Shown in pieces: positions 12,062 through 19,618 of a stretch of DNA of 19,816 nucleotides (its first letter is position 1; every line of letters starts with the position of its first letter). Source of the stretch: Lachnospiraceae bacterium (GTDB taxonomy: Bacteria > Bacillota > Clostridia > Lachnospirales > Lachnospiraceae); NCBI GenBank assembly GCA_003979345.1, contig RYVZ01000046.1, positions 1-19,816 of the forward strand, given 5' to 3'. The notes beneath the pieces were generated by a model. That model searched no databases, was not told where the DNA came from, and was given only the letters and a program-made list of their open reading frames with translations. The translations under genes and the position numbers were made by a program.

Positions 12062-13084
12062 ATGGAGAGTCCGCAGAAGGGAAAGCAGAGCGTGGCGTTT
12101 GATAAAGAGGTGTATATTAGGGAAAGTGCGTCGATCGTGGGGACGAAGGAGGGCGAGGGACCGCTTGGAGCACTCTTTGACATGGTTGCGTCGGACGATA
12201 TGATGGGATGCGATAACTGGGAGGCTGCGGAGAGCACGCTGCAAAAAGAAGCGTTAAGCTTAGCGCTTGGAAAAGCGGGCTTAACGCATAAAGATATACG
12301 ATATCTGCTTGCGGGTGATCTGCTGGCACAGACGGTCGCTTCTTCCTATGGACTGATGGACTTTGAGACGCCTGTTCTTGGTATGTATGGAGCGTGTTCT
12401 ACATGTGGCGAGGCTCTTGGGGTCGGAAGCATGCTTGTGGCGGGGGGATATGCTGAGACGCTTGCCTGCGTCACGAGCAGTCATTTTGCAAGCGCCGAGA
12501 AAGAATTCCGTTTTCCGCTCAGTTATGGTTCGCAGCGGCCGAAGTGTTCGACGTGGACCGTGACCGGAAGCGGTGCCTATGTGCTGTCTTCTTCAAAAGA
12601 CAAGGGCGCCCGCGCACGTATTACCGGAATCACGCCAGGCAGGATCGTCGATTACGGAATCAAGGATTCGTTTAATATGGGGTGCTGCATGGCCCCGGCG
12701 GCAGCCAGCACGATCGAGCAGAATCTGAACGATTTTGGCAGGAAGCCGTCGGATTACGATAAGATTTTCACCGGAGATCTGGGAACAGTCGGGCAGCAGG
12801 CGCTGATCGATCTGCTCAATACAAAAGGAATTGAAATTTCCGCGCAGCATGATGACTGCGGCATCCGCATGTTTGACAGCATCCGTCAGAAAACGGAAGC
12901 GGGAGGCTCCGGCTGTGGCTGTTCTGCATCGGTGCTGTCGGCTTATATCCTGCCGCGCATCGAATCCGGGGAATGGAAACGGGTGTTATTTGTTCCGACC
13001 GGTGCACTTTTGAGCAAAACATCCTTTAATGAAGGACAGACCGTTCCGGGCATTGCCCATGCGGTTGTGATCGAGAAGGTTTAG
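12062..13084 (+). CDS. spoVAD: Stage V sporulation protein AD
   Basis: A 340-residue thiolase-fold SpoVAD, the usual length. Family stretches include ESASIVGTKEGEGPLG (residues 21-36), DNWEAAESTLQKEAL, LLAGDLLAQTVASSYG and GMYGACSTCGEAL. Further stretches are SHFASAEKEFRFPL, GSGCGCSASVLSAYILP and VLFVPTGALLSKTS. SpoVAD binds dipicolinic acid and works with SpoVAC and SpoVAE in moving Ca-DPA into the developing spore and out at germination. Start ATG 12062 has a GAAAGGG-type site near 12046. Neither spoVAC nor spoVAE is adjacent, as they are in the usual operon. A terminator follows, so this is a single-gene unit, possibly a second copy with a specialised role. Confidence 0.93.
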   Translation: MESPQKGKQSVAFDKEVYIRESASIVGTKEGEGPLGALFDMVASDDMMGCDNWEAAESTLQKEALSLALGKAGLTHKDIRYLLAGDLLAQTVASSYGLMDFETPVLGMYGACSTCGEALGVGSMLVAGGYAETLACVTSSHFASAEKEFRFPLSYGSQRPKCSTWTVTGSGAYVLSSSKDKGARARITGITPGRIVDYGIKDSFNMGCCMAPAAASTIEQNLNDFGRKPSDYDKIFTGDLGTVGQQALIDLLNTKGIEISAQHDDCGIRMFDSIRQKTEAGGSGCGCSASVLSAYILPRIESGEWKRVLFVPTGALLSKTSFNEGQTVPGIAHAVVIEKV

Positions 13085-13086
13085 TT

Positions 13087-13141
13087 AAAAGAGCCGTGCA
13101 TTAGTGGAACTTCCAAAAGAGCTGTGTATCAGTGGAACTCC
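13087..13141 (+). repeat. Two 27-28 bp imperfect direct repeats before the spoVAD terminator
   Basis: Units 13087-13114 and 13115-13141 both read AAAAGAGC(C/T)GTG followed by ATTAGTGGAACTTCC or a close variant. The terminator arm starting at 13142 begins like a third copy (AAAAGGAGCTGCGCC). They appear to be duplications that grew out of the terminator stem. Confidence 0.7.
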
Positions 13142-13174
13142 AAAAGGAGCTGCGCCTAAGCGCAGCTCCTTTTT
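13142..13174 (+). terminator. Terminator of spoVAD
   Basis: A perfect 14-bp stem, AAAAGGAGCTGCGC (13142-13155) with GCGCAGCTCCTTTT (13160-13173), encloses loop CTAA and ends in a T5 tract. Confidence 0.92.
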
Positions 13175-13196
13175 ATGGCACCGCAGGAAAGTACTA

Positions 13197-13253
13197 TTGA
13201 CAAGAACTGTCTAATGGGTTAGACTAACAGTAGATGGTCTAATGTATTAGACA
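13197..13253 (+). promoter_or_regulatory. BlaI/M56 operon promoter with two operators
   Basis: Consensus -35 TTGACA (13197-13202) is 17 bp from -10 TAGACT (13220-13225). Operator 1, GTCTAA-TGGG-TTAGAC (13209-13224), fills the spacer between the boxes. Operator 2, GTCTAAT-GT-ATTAGAC (13238-13253), lies just past the expected transcript start, its centre 29 bp from the first. Two similar dyads over the promoter are the normal arrangement for a dimeric BlaI/MecI repressor. Confidence 0.85.
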
Positions 13254-13296
13254 GACATCCCCTATGTTAAACAGCCAAAAAAGAGGAGGGCGTGGT

Positions 13297-13656
13297 ATGC
13301 CGACACCGAAAGTATTTGAGAGCGAATACCGGTTTTGTCTGATTTTATGGGCGCATGAGCCGATTGCGAGCGCAGCGCTTGCTAAATTGTGCAAGGAGGA
13401 ACTTGGCTGGTCGCGTACGACGACATATACGGTCATTAAGCGGCTTAGTGACCGGGGGGTATTAAAAAACGAAAATGCAGTCGTCACTTCACTTATATCT
13501 CAGGACGAGATACAGGCAGCAGAGATCGATGAGCTTGTAAACAAGAAATTTGGCGGTTCACTTCCGGCATTTATTGCCGCATTTACAAAGCATCAGAAGC
13601 TGACGAAAGAAGATGTGGAGAGTGTGCAGCATCTGATCGATACATACAAAGAGTAG
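13297..13656 (+). CDS. BlaI/MecI-type winged-helix repressor
   Basis: A 119-residue repressor started at ATG 13297, with AGGAGGG at 13284-13290; an in-frame ATG at 13264 would add 11 residues but lacks a ribosome site. The winged helix covers about 1-75: EYRFCLILWAHEPIASAALAK, recognition helix LGWSRTTTYTVIKRLSDRG, then wing VLKNENAVVTSLISQDE. A C-terminal helical dimer domain follows (FGGSLPAFIAAFTKHQKLT...DVESVQHLIDTYK). BlaI repressors dissociate after cleavage triggered by the partner M56 protease, whose gene starts 12 bp downstream. The two dyads at 13209 and 13238 are its likely sites. Confidence 0.93.
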   Translation: MPTPKVFESEYRFCLILWAHEPIASAALAKLCKEELGWSRTTTYTVIKRLSDRGVLKNENAVVTSLISQDEIQAAEIDELVNKKFGGSLPAFIAAFTKHQKLTKEDVESVQHLIDTYKE

Positions 13657-13668
13657 GGAGGTGACGGA

Positions 13669-16600
13669 ATGGAACGTTTCTTTTTGGAATTGCTCAACCG
13701 GGCGATCTGTGCAGGATGGCTCGTTATAGTGATCCTGATTTTGAGGGCTGTGTTAAAGAAAGTACCAAAGTGGATGCGCTGTGTCCTGTGGGGAATGGTG
13801 GCGGTCCGTCTGCTTGTCCCGCTTCAGATCGAAAGTCCTGTGTCACTCATACCGAGTGCACAGACGGTCAGTCCCGATATCATGTATGCCGAAAAGCCGG
13901 AGATCCATATAGGAATTGGCGTGATGAACGCAACGATTAACCCGGTCATTTCCCATCATCTGTCACCTCAACCCGAAAACAGCATAAATCCCGTACAGGT
14001 GATCACGCAAATTGCTGCGTGGGTATGGTTAGCGGGCGCGGTACTTATGCTGATCTGGGCGCTTGCTTCGTATACCCGTCTTCGCGTTCGTGTGCGGACG
14101 GCAGTTTTGGTGCGCGCGAAAAGTGCGGAGGATGGCGCGGCAAACATTCCGGTTCTGGAAAGCGAGCGCGTGGATTCTCCTTTTGTGATCGGGCTTTTTA
14201 AGCCGCGCATTTATCTGCCGGTGAAGCTTCGGGAGGGGGACAAAGATTTTATTATTTCCCATGAAGCGGCGCATATTCACAGAAAAGATCACTGGATAAA
14301 GCCGTTCGGTTATCTGCTTCTTTCAGTATACTGGTTTCATCCGCTTATATGGGCGGCTTATGTCATGCTCTGCAGGGACGTTGAGTATGCCTGTGATGAG
14401 CGTGTCGTGAAGCGATATGATGTGGAGGAACGGAAGGCATATTCATCCGCGCTGCTTGCGTGCAGTGTCCGCCGCATGCGGATCGCAGCGTGTCCGGTTG
14501 CGTTTGGCGAAGTGGGCGTTCGTCAGAGGGTGAAAAGTGTTCTTCATTATAAAAAGCCGGCGTTCTGGGTATTGATCGCGGCGGCTGTCGGCTGCGCGGT
14601 CGTAGCTGTCTGCTTTTTGACAAATCCCAAGGAGGGAAGCGAACGTCTGCGGACGGAGGACGGCGCGCAGGATACCGGAGGCAGGACGGACGGGGTGATG
14701 GAGGACGGAATCGGAGACGGAGCGGACGGAACCTTGAATATGGATGACGGGGACGGGCAGACAGCGGCAGACGGCAGCGGGGAAGGCGGCGCGGCGGGAC
14801 CGGACGATACGGACAGCGCGGCAGATAGTGCGGAAATAGTGGAGATCCCGGCAGACGGAAGCTATCTGTTTGATCATTGCGTGTACATGAATCCGCTCAG
14901 TTCCTATTTTCCGCAGGAGGGTGCACAGATTGGCGGTACGCTGGATGCGGACGGTCTGGTCTGGAATGAACATGGGAATCTGGAGCGCCTCGAATGGCAG
15001 AAAGCTTCTGATCTTATGAATGTGGATACCCTGCCGTGGACCGTATTTGAAGCGGAAGAATTGAGGGAACTGATTTATTCCGAATGGGGAGAAAACAAAT
15101 TTGAGGAGGTGGATGCGGCGTTGGATTTGATTGCCGCGCTTCCGCGTTCTAAACGGATATGGCGGCCGCTGTCAGACGGTCACCGACTTATGTTTGTAGA
15201 CGGTGAGCTTTGGTTTATGGCGTGCAGCAAATCAGGCAGCAGCTGGAGTATTTATGCGCTGCGTCCGCAGGGCGATGCGCTGTCTGATGCGATTGAGAAG
15301 GCGGTTTGGGAACAGGCGGAGGAGGGGAATGCATTTGGCGGTGTGAAGAGATCGGGACCGGCGGCGGAAGGCGTTACCGGTGAACTGTGGGCGTGGTATC
15401 CATGTATCAGCTATCGCGTGCTGGCGGCAGAGAGTTCTGTGGATGCTGCGACAGGTGCGGAAATGTTCACGGTCTATGCACAGGTCTATACTGCGGTGTA
15501 TCTCTGCGAACAGACAGGAATCACGGAAGTCAGCGGGAGCTATCTGCCTGCGGCGATCACATTTCTCGCAGGGGAAGACGGCTCATATACGCTCCTAGAG
15601 TATTGGACGCCGCGCGACGGCAGCTATTATGTGCAGGATATCCGTGAAAAATGTGCGGACACGGTGGCGGATGCGATGATAGACGGGCAGCCATATATTG
15701 GAGCACTGATTCAGGAGAGCTATGCAAAAGCGATCGCAGAAACCGGCGTTGTGGACACATGGTCCGTCGTGACGGGGCTGTTTGAAAGGATGCTGAAAGA
15801 CAGCGACGGTCTTTTGGATGAAGATGCAGACGCGGCAGAGCGTATGTCGGTGTATCCGCTCACAGTGAGAGAGCTTTGCTATTACGGGGAAAATACGCTG
15901 CGCTATATTTACGCGCAATTCATGCAGGGCGGCGAAGATGAATTAAAGGGTGAGCTGATGGCACGGGTCATGAACGAGCTGATCTCTGGGGAAATAGCTT
16001 TAAGAATGCCGCTCACTGACGGGCAGGCGTATTTTGACGCGCTCTGTGAATGTGCGCGTGCAAGCTATCAAGACCTGATCGCAAGGCAGGGCGGAGAAAC
16101 ACAGGCAAAGCAGTATATGAGGGAGCACATGCCCGCGCAGCATCTGCTGCTTTTGATGCTGGACTTAAGAACAAGCGACGTGGAAGCGGGAGAGGAGGCA
16201 AAACAGGATTATGAATATTATCTGACGAAAGCAGAACTGCTCGCGGATATTGATGAGGGAGGCATTTTCCGGCTTGATACCACCTTTCGCAAAGAGCGTG
16301 GCGGATCAGGGGGGAATACTTATCCGGCGCCCTTTGTCAGGCTGGGCACATGGCCGTTTTATGTGCATGAAGAGAATGTGGTCGATCTGGAGATCGCATA
16401 TTCAAACCTGATTCAAAAACCGAAGGAAACGATCTTTCCGATGGAGGAGCGGGTCATGGTGGATGTGATCTCACCGGACGGGCAGAGCGTATACCGCTTT
16501 GAAAAAACGGGGGAAGAGATCACCGCAGATACCTCGATAAAGGAACGGATATCCGTATCGCCGGGGGAATGGAAGCTGCAGATCAGTTTTGCCTATGTCT

Positions 16601-16722
16601 GCGGGGAACAGCCGGCACATTTGAGAATAGCGGCGTTTTATGAAGAAGCGTCGAAGGAAGACAAGGACTGGCTGGTCAGGGAACGACTGACAAACGCAGG
16701 CGGGCGTAACGATAATGGGTAA
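13669..16722 (+). CDS. M56 (BlaR1-like) membrane metallopeptidase with a large C-terminal external domain
   Basis: A 1017-residue protein with GGGAGG a few bases before the ATG. Residues 1-320 are an M56 domain with membrane segments near 8-28, 36-52, 112-134 and 298-317. The zinc site is HEAAH (198-202), with the downstream ECD-type motif VEYACDERV (E239) supplying the expected third ligand. Residues about 321-390 are a low-complexity linker rich in D, G and A. About 390-1017 are external and unlike the penicillin-binding sensor of true BlaR1; no SxxK/KTG set was seen. One segment, EYWTPRDGSYYVQDIREK, resembles C-terminal regions I know from other clostridial M56 proteins. It probably senses an unknown envelope cue and cleaves the BlaI-type repressor. 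Beta-lactam sensing is not supported. Confidence 0.88.
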   Translation: MERFFLELLNRAICAGWLVIVILILRAVLKKVPKWMRCVLWGMVAVRLLVPLQIESPVSLIPSAQTVSPDIMYAEKPEIHIGIGVMNATINPVISHHLSPQPENSINPVQVITQIAAWVWLAGAVLMLIWALASYTRLRVRVRTAVLVRAKSAEDGAANIPVLESERVDSPFVIGLFKPRIYLPVKLREGDKDFIISHEAAHIHRKDHWIKPFGYLLLSVYWFHPLIWAAYVMLCRDVEYACDERVVKRYDVEERKAYSSALLACSVRRMRIAACPVAFGEVGVRQRVKSVLHYKKPAFWVLIAAAVGCAVVAVCFLTNPKEGSERLRTEDGAQDTGGRTDGVMEDGIGDGADGTLNMDDGDGQTAADGSGEGGAAGPDDTDSAADSAEIVEIPADGSYLFDHCVYMNPLSSYFPQEGAQIGGTLDADGLVWNEHGNLERLEWQKASDLMNVDTLPWTVFEAEELRELIYSEWGENKFEEVDAALDLIAALPRSKRIWRPLSDGHRLMFVDGELWFMACSKSGSSWSIYALRPQGDALSDAIEKAVWEQAEEGNAFGGVKRSGPAAEGVTGELWAWYPCISYRVLAAESSVDAATGAEMFTVYAQVYTAVYLCEQTGITEVSGSYLPAAITFLAGEDGSYTLLEYWTPRDGSYYVQDIREKCADTVADAMIDGQPYIGALIQESYAKAIAETGVVDTWSVVTGLFERMLKDSDGLLDEDADAAERMSVYPLTVRELCYYGENTLRYIYAQFMQGGEDELKGELMARVMNELISGEIALRMPLTDGQAYFDALCECARASYQDLIARQGGETQAKQYMREHMPAQHLLLLMLDLRTSDVEAGEEAKQDYEYYLTKAELLADIDEGGIFRLDTTFRKERGGSGGNTYPAPFVRLGTWPFYVHEENVVDLEIAYSNLIQKPKETIFPMEERVMVDVISPDGQSVYRFEKTGEEITADTSIKERISVSPGEWKLQISFAYVCGEQPAHLRIAAFYEEASKEDKDWLVRERLTNAGGRNDNG

Positions 16723-16890
16723 AAGGGTAGTTATGGAATTGGGAGAGGATAAATAGGCGTTTTGCAAACGCCTATGGGAAAAGATAAACAGGGAAAGAAT
16801 GATCAGGGAGTGGATAAGCGGGAAGATTCAGATAGAAAACGAAGTTGACGTAAAAAAGAAAAAAGGAACCAGTCTTGTCCGGTTCCTTTT
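16723..16890. terminator. Hairpin and bidirectional terminator between the M56 gene and trxA
   Basis: A perfect 10-bp hairpin, ATAGGCGTTT (16753-16762) with AAACGCCTAT (16766-16775), has no T tract. About 85 bp further, AAAAGGAACC (16861-16870) pairs with GGTTCCTTTT (16881-16890). This stem is flanked by A6+ and T9 tracts, so it can end both the M56 transcript and the convergent trxA transcript. Confidence 0.85.
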
Positions 16891-16931
16891 TTTTTAATTT
16901 GTTTTCTTTTGAATCAGAAGTGTTTCCTGAA

Positions 16932-17240
16932 TTACAGTGCCAGCAGCTTGAGCAGGGTTTCTTTGGGCTGCACGCCGACAGTCCTGCCGGTTTCGGCGCC
17001 ATCCTTAAATGCGATGAAAGTCGGAACGGACATGACACCATAGCGTTCCGCTAGCGGCATCGACGCGTCAATATCCACTTTTACGACGTTAAAGGTATCA
17101 TAGGTTTCAGAAAGTTCGTTAAGAACCGGCGCCATCATACCGCACGGACCGCACCATGTTGCAAAGAAATCTACGAGCACGGGCTTGTCCGACTGTAATA
17201 CAGTTTTGTCAAAATCTTCTGTTCTGATTATTTTAGCCAT
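16932..17240 (-). CDS. trxA: Thioredoxin
   Basis: A 102-residue cytoplasmic thioredoxin that reduces protein disulfides using electrons from thioredoxin reductase. The active site WCGPC has C30 and C33, D24 corresponds to the buried Asp region (VDFFATW), and the cis-proline is P73 in SVPTF. The fold ends normally at LLKLLAL. The start is ATG at 17240, with GGAGG 6-7 nt upstream; a longer frame to 17282 has no such site. Oddity: the residue after the second active-site Cys is Gly (CGPCGMMAP), where Lys or Arg is usual. It is a single gene with no reductase next to it. Confidence 0.95.
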   Translation of the reverse strand: MAKIIRTEDFDKTVLQSDKPVLVDFFATWCGPCGMMAPVLNELSETYDTFNVVKVDIDASMPLAERYGVMSVPTFIAFKDGAETGRTVGVQPKETLLKLLAL

Positions 17241-17386
17241 AACTATCCTCCATTTCTGACTGCTTATCCGCAGTCTGTCCATAAAAATCTTTCTGTCCTA
17301 TTATCTCACGTAACGGACAAAAAATCCATCCATTCTTTTTTTACATACTTTGTGTAAAAGAAAACAGAATTTCAGAAAATCCGATA

Positions 17387-17415
17387 TTGAAAAAAAGAAA
17401 TAACTATACTAATAT
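17387..17415 (+). promoter_or_regulatory. Possible promoter of ilvE
   Basis: TTGAAA (17387-17392) and TAATAT (17410-17415) are 17 bp apart, about 100 bp before the ATG. A TATACT at 17405 is better but only 12 bp away. The leader to 17515 shows no T-box or obvious attenuator. The rest of 17241-17516 holds no gene. Confidence 0.5.
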
Positions 17416-17515
17416 GAGAAAGGGACAAAAGCATAGATCAGGCAGTTGCGAAACGCATGAGCAGCAGGAGCGCAATTAGCCGACCCGTCAGGTGTGGAAA
17501 GGAGTCGGACAGACT

Positions 17516-18541
17516 ATGGAAAAAAAGAATTTAGACTGGGCAAATATCGGCTTTGCCTATCATAAAACAGACAAGCGGTACGTTGCCGAATATAAGGACG
17601 GCGCATGGAATGAGGGAGCGCTTGTGGACGACGCGGATGTCGTGTTGAGTGAATGCGCATGCGTGTTCCAGTATGCGCAGACCTGCTTTGAGGGCTTAAA
17701 GGCATATACGACGGAGGACGGACATATCGTCTGCTTCAGACCGGATATGAATGCAAAGCGCATGGCGGATACGGCGAAACGGTTGGAGATGCCCGTATTT
17801 CCGGAAGAAAAATTTGTGGAGGCAGTCTGTGAGGTCGTGAAGGCAAATGCCGCATGGGTTCCTCCCTACGGAACCGGCGCGACGCTTTATATCCGTCCGT
17901 TTTTAATGGGAACGAATCCGGTCATTGGCGTAAAGCCTGCGGAGGAATACCAGTTCCGCATTTTTGTGACGCCCGTGGGTCCGTACTTTCAGGGCGGTGC
18001 AAAGCCGCTGACGATCTGCATATCCGATTTTGACCGCGCAGCGCCGAACGGAACGGGCAATATCAAGGCGGGTCTGAATTACGCGATGAGCTTGCATCCG
18101 GTCATGGAAGCACACAGGGCGGGTTTTGCGGAGAATATGTATTTAGATCCGAAAACGAGAACAAAAGTCGAAGAGACTGGCGGCGCGAATATTATTTTCA
18201 TTACAAAAGACGGAAAACTTGTGACGCCGAAGTCAGACAGTATTCTTCCTTCCATCACGAGACGCTCTCTGCTGTATGTTGCGGAGCGTTATCTCCATAT
18301 GCAGGTCGAAGAGCGCGAAGTGTTGTTTGAGGAGGTGCCTGAGTTTGCGGAGTGTGGTCTGTGCGGGACGGCAGCCGTGATCTCTCCTGTCGGTAAGATC
18401 AACGATCACGGGAAGGAGATTTGCTTCCCCAGCGGCATGGAACAAATGGGAGAGACGATCCAGAAGCTGTACGATACGCTGACCGGAATCCAGATGGGAC
18501 GCATTGAGGCGCCGGAAGGCTGGGTAAAGACGATCCTGTAA
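17516..18541 (+). CDS. ilvE: Branched-chain amino acid aminotransferase
   Basis: A 341-residue fold-type IV PLP enzyme that interconverts Leu, Ile and Val with their 2-oxo acids, using glutamate/2-oxoglutarate. The PLP-binding lysine is K184 in GTGNIKAGLNYA. E220 in TKVEETGGANIIF is the conserved glutamate that contacts the pyridine nitrogen. CFEGLKAY (57-64), the CFRPDMNAKRM segment and YIRPFLMG are family hallmarks. Start ATG 17516 is preceded by AAAGGAG (17498-17504). A longer frame from GTG 17492 would place that site inside the gene, so it is rejected. It is transcribed alone and followed by a strong terminator; other ilv/leu genes are not nearby. Confidence 0.96.
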   Translation: MEKKNLDWANIGFAYHKTDKRYVAEYKDGAWNEGALVDDADVVLSECACVFQYAQTCFEGLKAYTTEDGHIVCFRPDMNAKRMADTAKRLEMPVFPEEKFVEAVCEVVKANAAWVPPYGTGATLYIRPFLMGTNPVIGVKPAEEYQFRIFVTPVGPYFQGGAKPLTICISDFDRAAPNGTGNIKAGLNYAMSLHPVMEAHRAGFAENMYLDPKTRTKVEETGGANIIFITKDGKLVTPKSDSILPSITRRSLLYVAERYLHMQVEEREVLFEEVPEFAECGLCGTAAVISPVGKINDHGKEICFPSGMEQMGETIQKLYDTLTGIQMGRIEAPEGWVKTIL

Positions 18542-18570
18542 ATAAGTCCGCTACGCCAAAAAGAAAATAG

Positions 18571-18602
18571 AAAGACCCCGATGCCGGAACATCGGGGTCT
18601 TT
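18571..18602. terminator. Bidirectional terminator between ilvE and the ArsR-type gene
   Basis: A perfect 13-bp stem, AAAGACCCCGATG (18571-18583) with CATCGGGGTCTTT (18590-18602), has a 6-base loop and T tracts readable from either strand. It separates two convergent genes. Confidence 0.9.
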
Positions 18603-18634
18603 TGCCGTGCTTCATGGAAGCACTCACTTCATGA

Positions 18635-19561
18635 TTATGTTTCGCTCACATCTTCATAGTATGCTTTAACACGGATACTCTGGTTGTAATCTCCAAATTC
18701 ATTTCCAAATATCGTCATTCCGCCGCAGTTAGAGGTGTCTTTTGGCACGGAGAATTTCAAGTCGATGCCGCTGTTATAGTCAATATGCAGATCGTCGATC
18801 GTTACATCTGAAATTTCGTGCGTGCCGTCTATGAACGTCCCGCTGTGATTGATGATCAGTGTTTTCAAAAGACCGTACTGATTGAGAAGTTCCGGCCACC
18901 ACTGGGGGGAAAGCATGCCTTTGCGGGAGCCGTAATCTCCGGGACTGATCCATTTGCCGACTGAAATACCGTTGATCTCAAAATGGATATCGCTAGGATA
19001 GTCGTCATTGTTTTCCGGACACTCGGAAGAAATCTCGAAGGAGATTTGAAGTTCGGTCAGGCGCTGTCCGGCGCGCAGCCGGTTTGGCAGATTGTAGGAA
19101 ATGCTGCCCCAGCCGATCCAGAGGATGCCTGCCTTGAAACGCTCGGGATAAGAAAAAACACGGGGATCGTCCAGCTCTCCGATGATGCTGTTGGCTGTTG
19201 CGAGTCCGCAGGTGGGGTGAACATCTGCAGATGTGTAATGTCCGACCGAAATATCATCCTGATAGCATGCGCGCGCGGCAGCCTGCGGTGCGAGATCCAC
19301 GATCAGCCGACTGTATTTGGGACGGACCAGTTTCATGATTCCGCGCTTGCCTGAGGTTGTCTGTATTTTGACCAGTCCTGCACTCTCCAGCTTGCCGACA
19401 TGAAGAGAGATGGCGCTGTTCGTCAGATGAAGCGCTTCAGCAAGGTCATTCATGCTCATATGATCGTTGTCGTAAATAAGCTCCATGATGCGCAGACGCA
19501 TGGGAGTGCTCAGCGCTTTGAAGATTTCTTCTGCCTCCTGCAAAGAATGCATATATAACAT
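18635..19561 (-). CDS. ArsR-type transcriptional regulator with large C-terminal domain
   Basis: A 308-residue protein. Residues about 10-85 are an ArsR-type winged helix: EIFKALSTPMRLRIMELIY, then DLAEALHLTNSAISLHVGKLESAGLV containing the recognition helix, then the wing KIQTTSGKRGIMKLVRP. The remaining ~220 residues are beta-rich (WIGWGSISYNLPNRL, EISSECPENNDDYPSDIHFE, the aromatic motif SPQWWPELLNQYG, DDLHIDYNSG), suggesting a ligand-binding beta domain. I cannot name it, and there are no classic metal-binding Cys motifs of ArsR/SmtB. The start is ATG 19561, with AGGAGG close upstream; an upstream ATG at 19585 lacks a site. It is transcribed away from a gene beyond the window end, which may be its target. 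Confidence 0.85.
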   Translation of the reverse strand: MLYMHSLQEAEEIFKALSTPMRLRIMELIYDNDHMSMNDLAEALHLTNSAISLHVGKLESAGLVKIQTTSGKRGIMKLVRPKYSRLIVDLAPQAAARACYQDDISVGHYTSADVHPTCGLATANSIIGELDDPRVFSYPERFKAGILWIGWGSISYNLPNRLRAGQRLTELQISFEISSECPENNDDYPSDIHFEINGISVGKWISPGDYGSRKGMLSPQWWPELLNQYGLLKTLIINHSGTFIDGTHEISDVTIDDLHIDYNSGIDLKFSVPKDTSNCGGMTIFGNEFGDYNQSIRVKAYYEDVSET

Positions 19562-19589
19562 AACTGCCTCCTGCCTGTGATTCAAGTTT

Positions 19590-19618
19590 ATTATAATGAA
19601 AGAAAAAGGTTAAGTCAA
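19590..19618 (-). promoter_or_regulatory. Promoter of the ArsR-type regulator
   Basis: On the minus strand, TTGACT (19613-19618) and TATAAT (19590-19595) are exactly 17 bp apart, about 30 bp before the ATG. Near-consensus boxes imply strong basal expression. Confidence 0.85.

Noticed and set aside
11917..12237. Minus-strand frames over the spoVAD start
   Set aside because: They overlap the clear spoVAD N-terminus and its promoter, have no ribosome site, and show no family features.
14443..14973. Long minus-strand frame (176 codons) opposite the M56 gene
   Set aside because: It is the shadow of a GC-rich coding strand: the plus frame has recognisable motifs, while the minus frame is Arg/His-rich without any.
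13669..16722. Calling the M56 protein a true beta-lactam sensor BlaR1
   Set aside because: The external region shows no transpeptidase-type motifs, and the operon has no beta-lactamase or PBP2a gene.
17420..17515. T-box leader before ilvE
   Set aside because: The leader is only about 100 nt, and neither the T-box core sequence nor a terminator/antiterminator pair was found.
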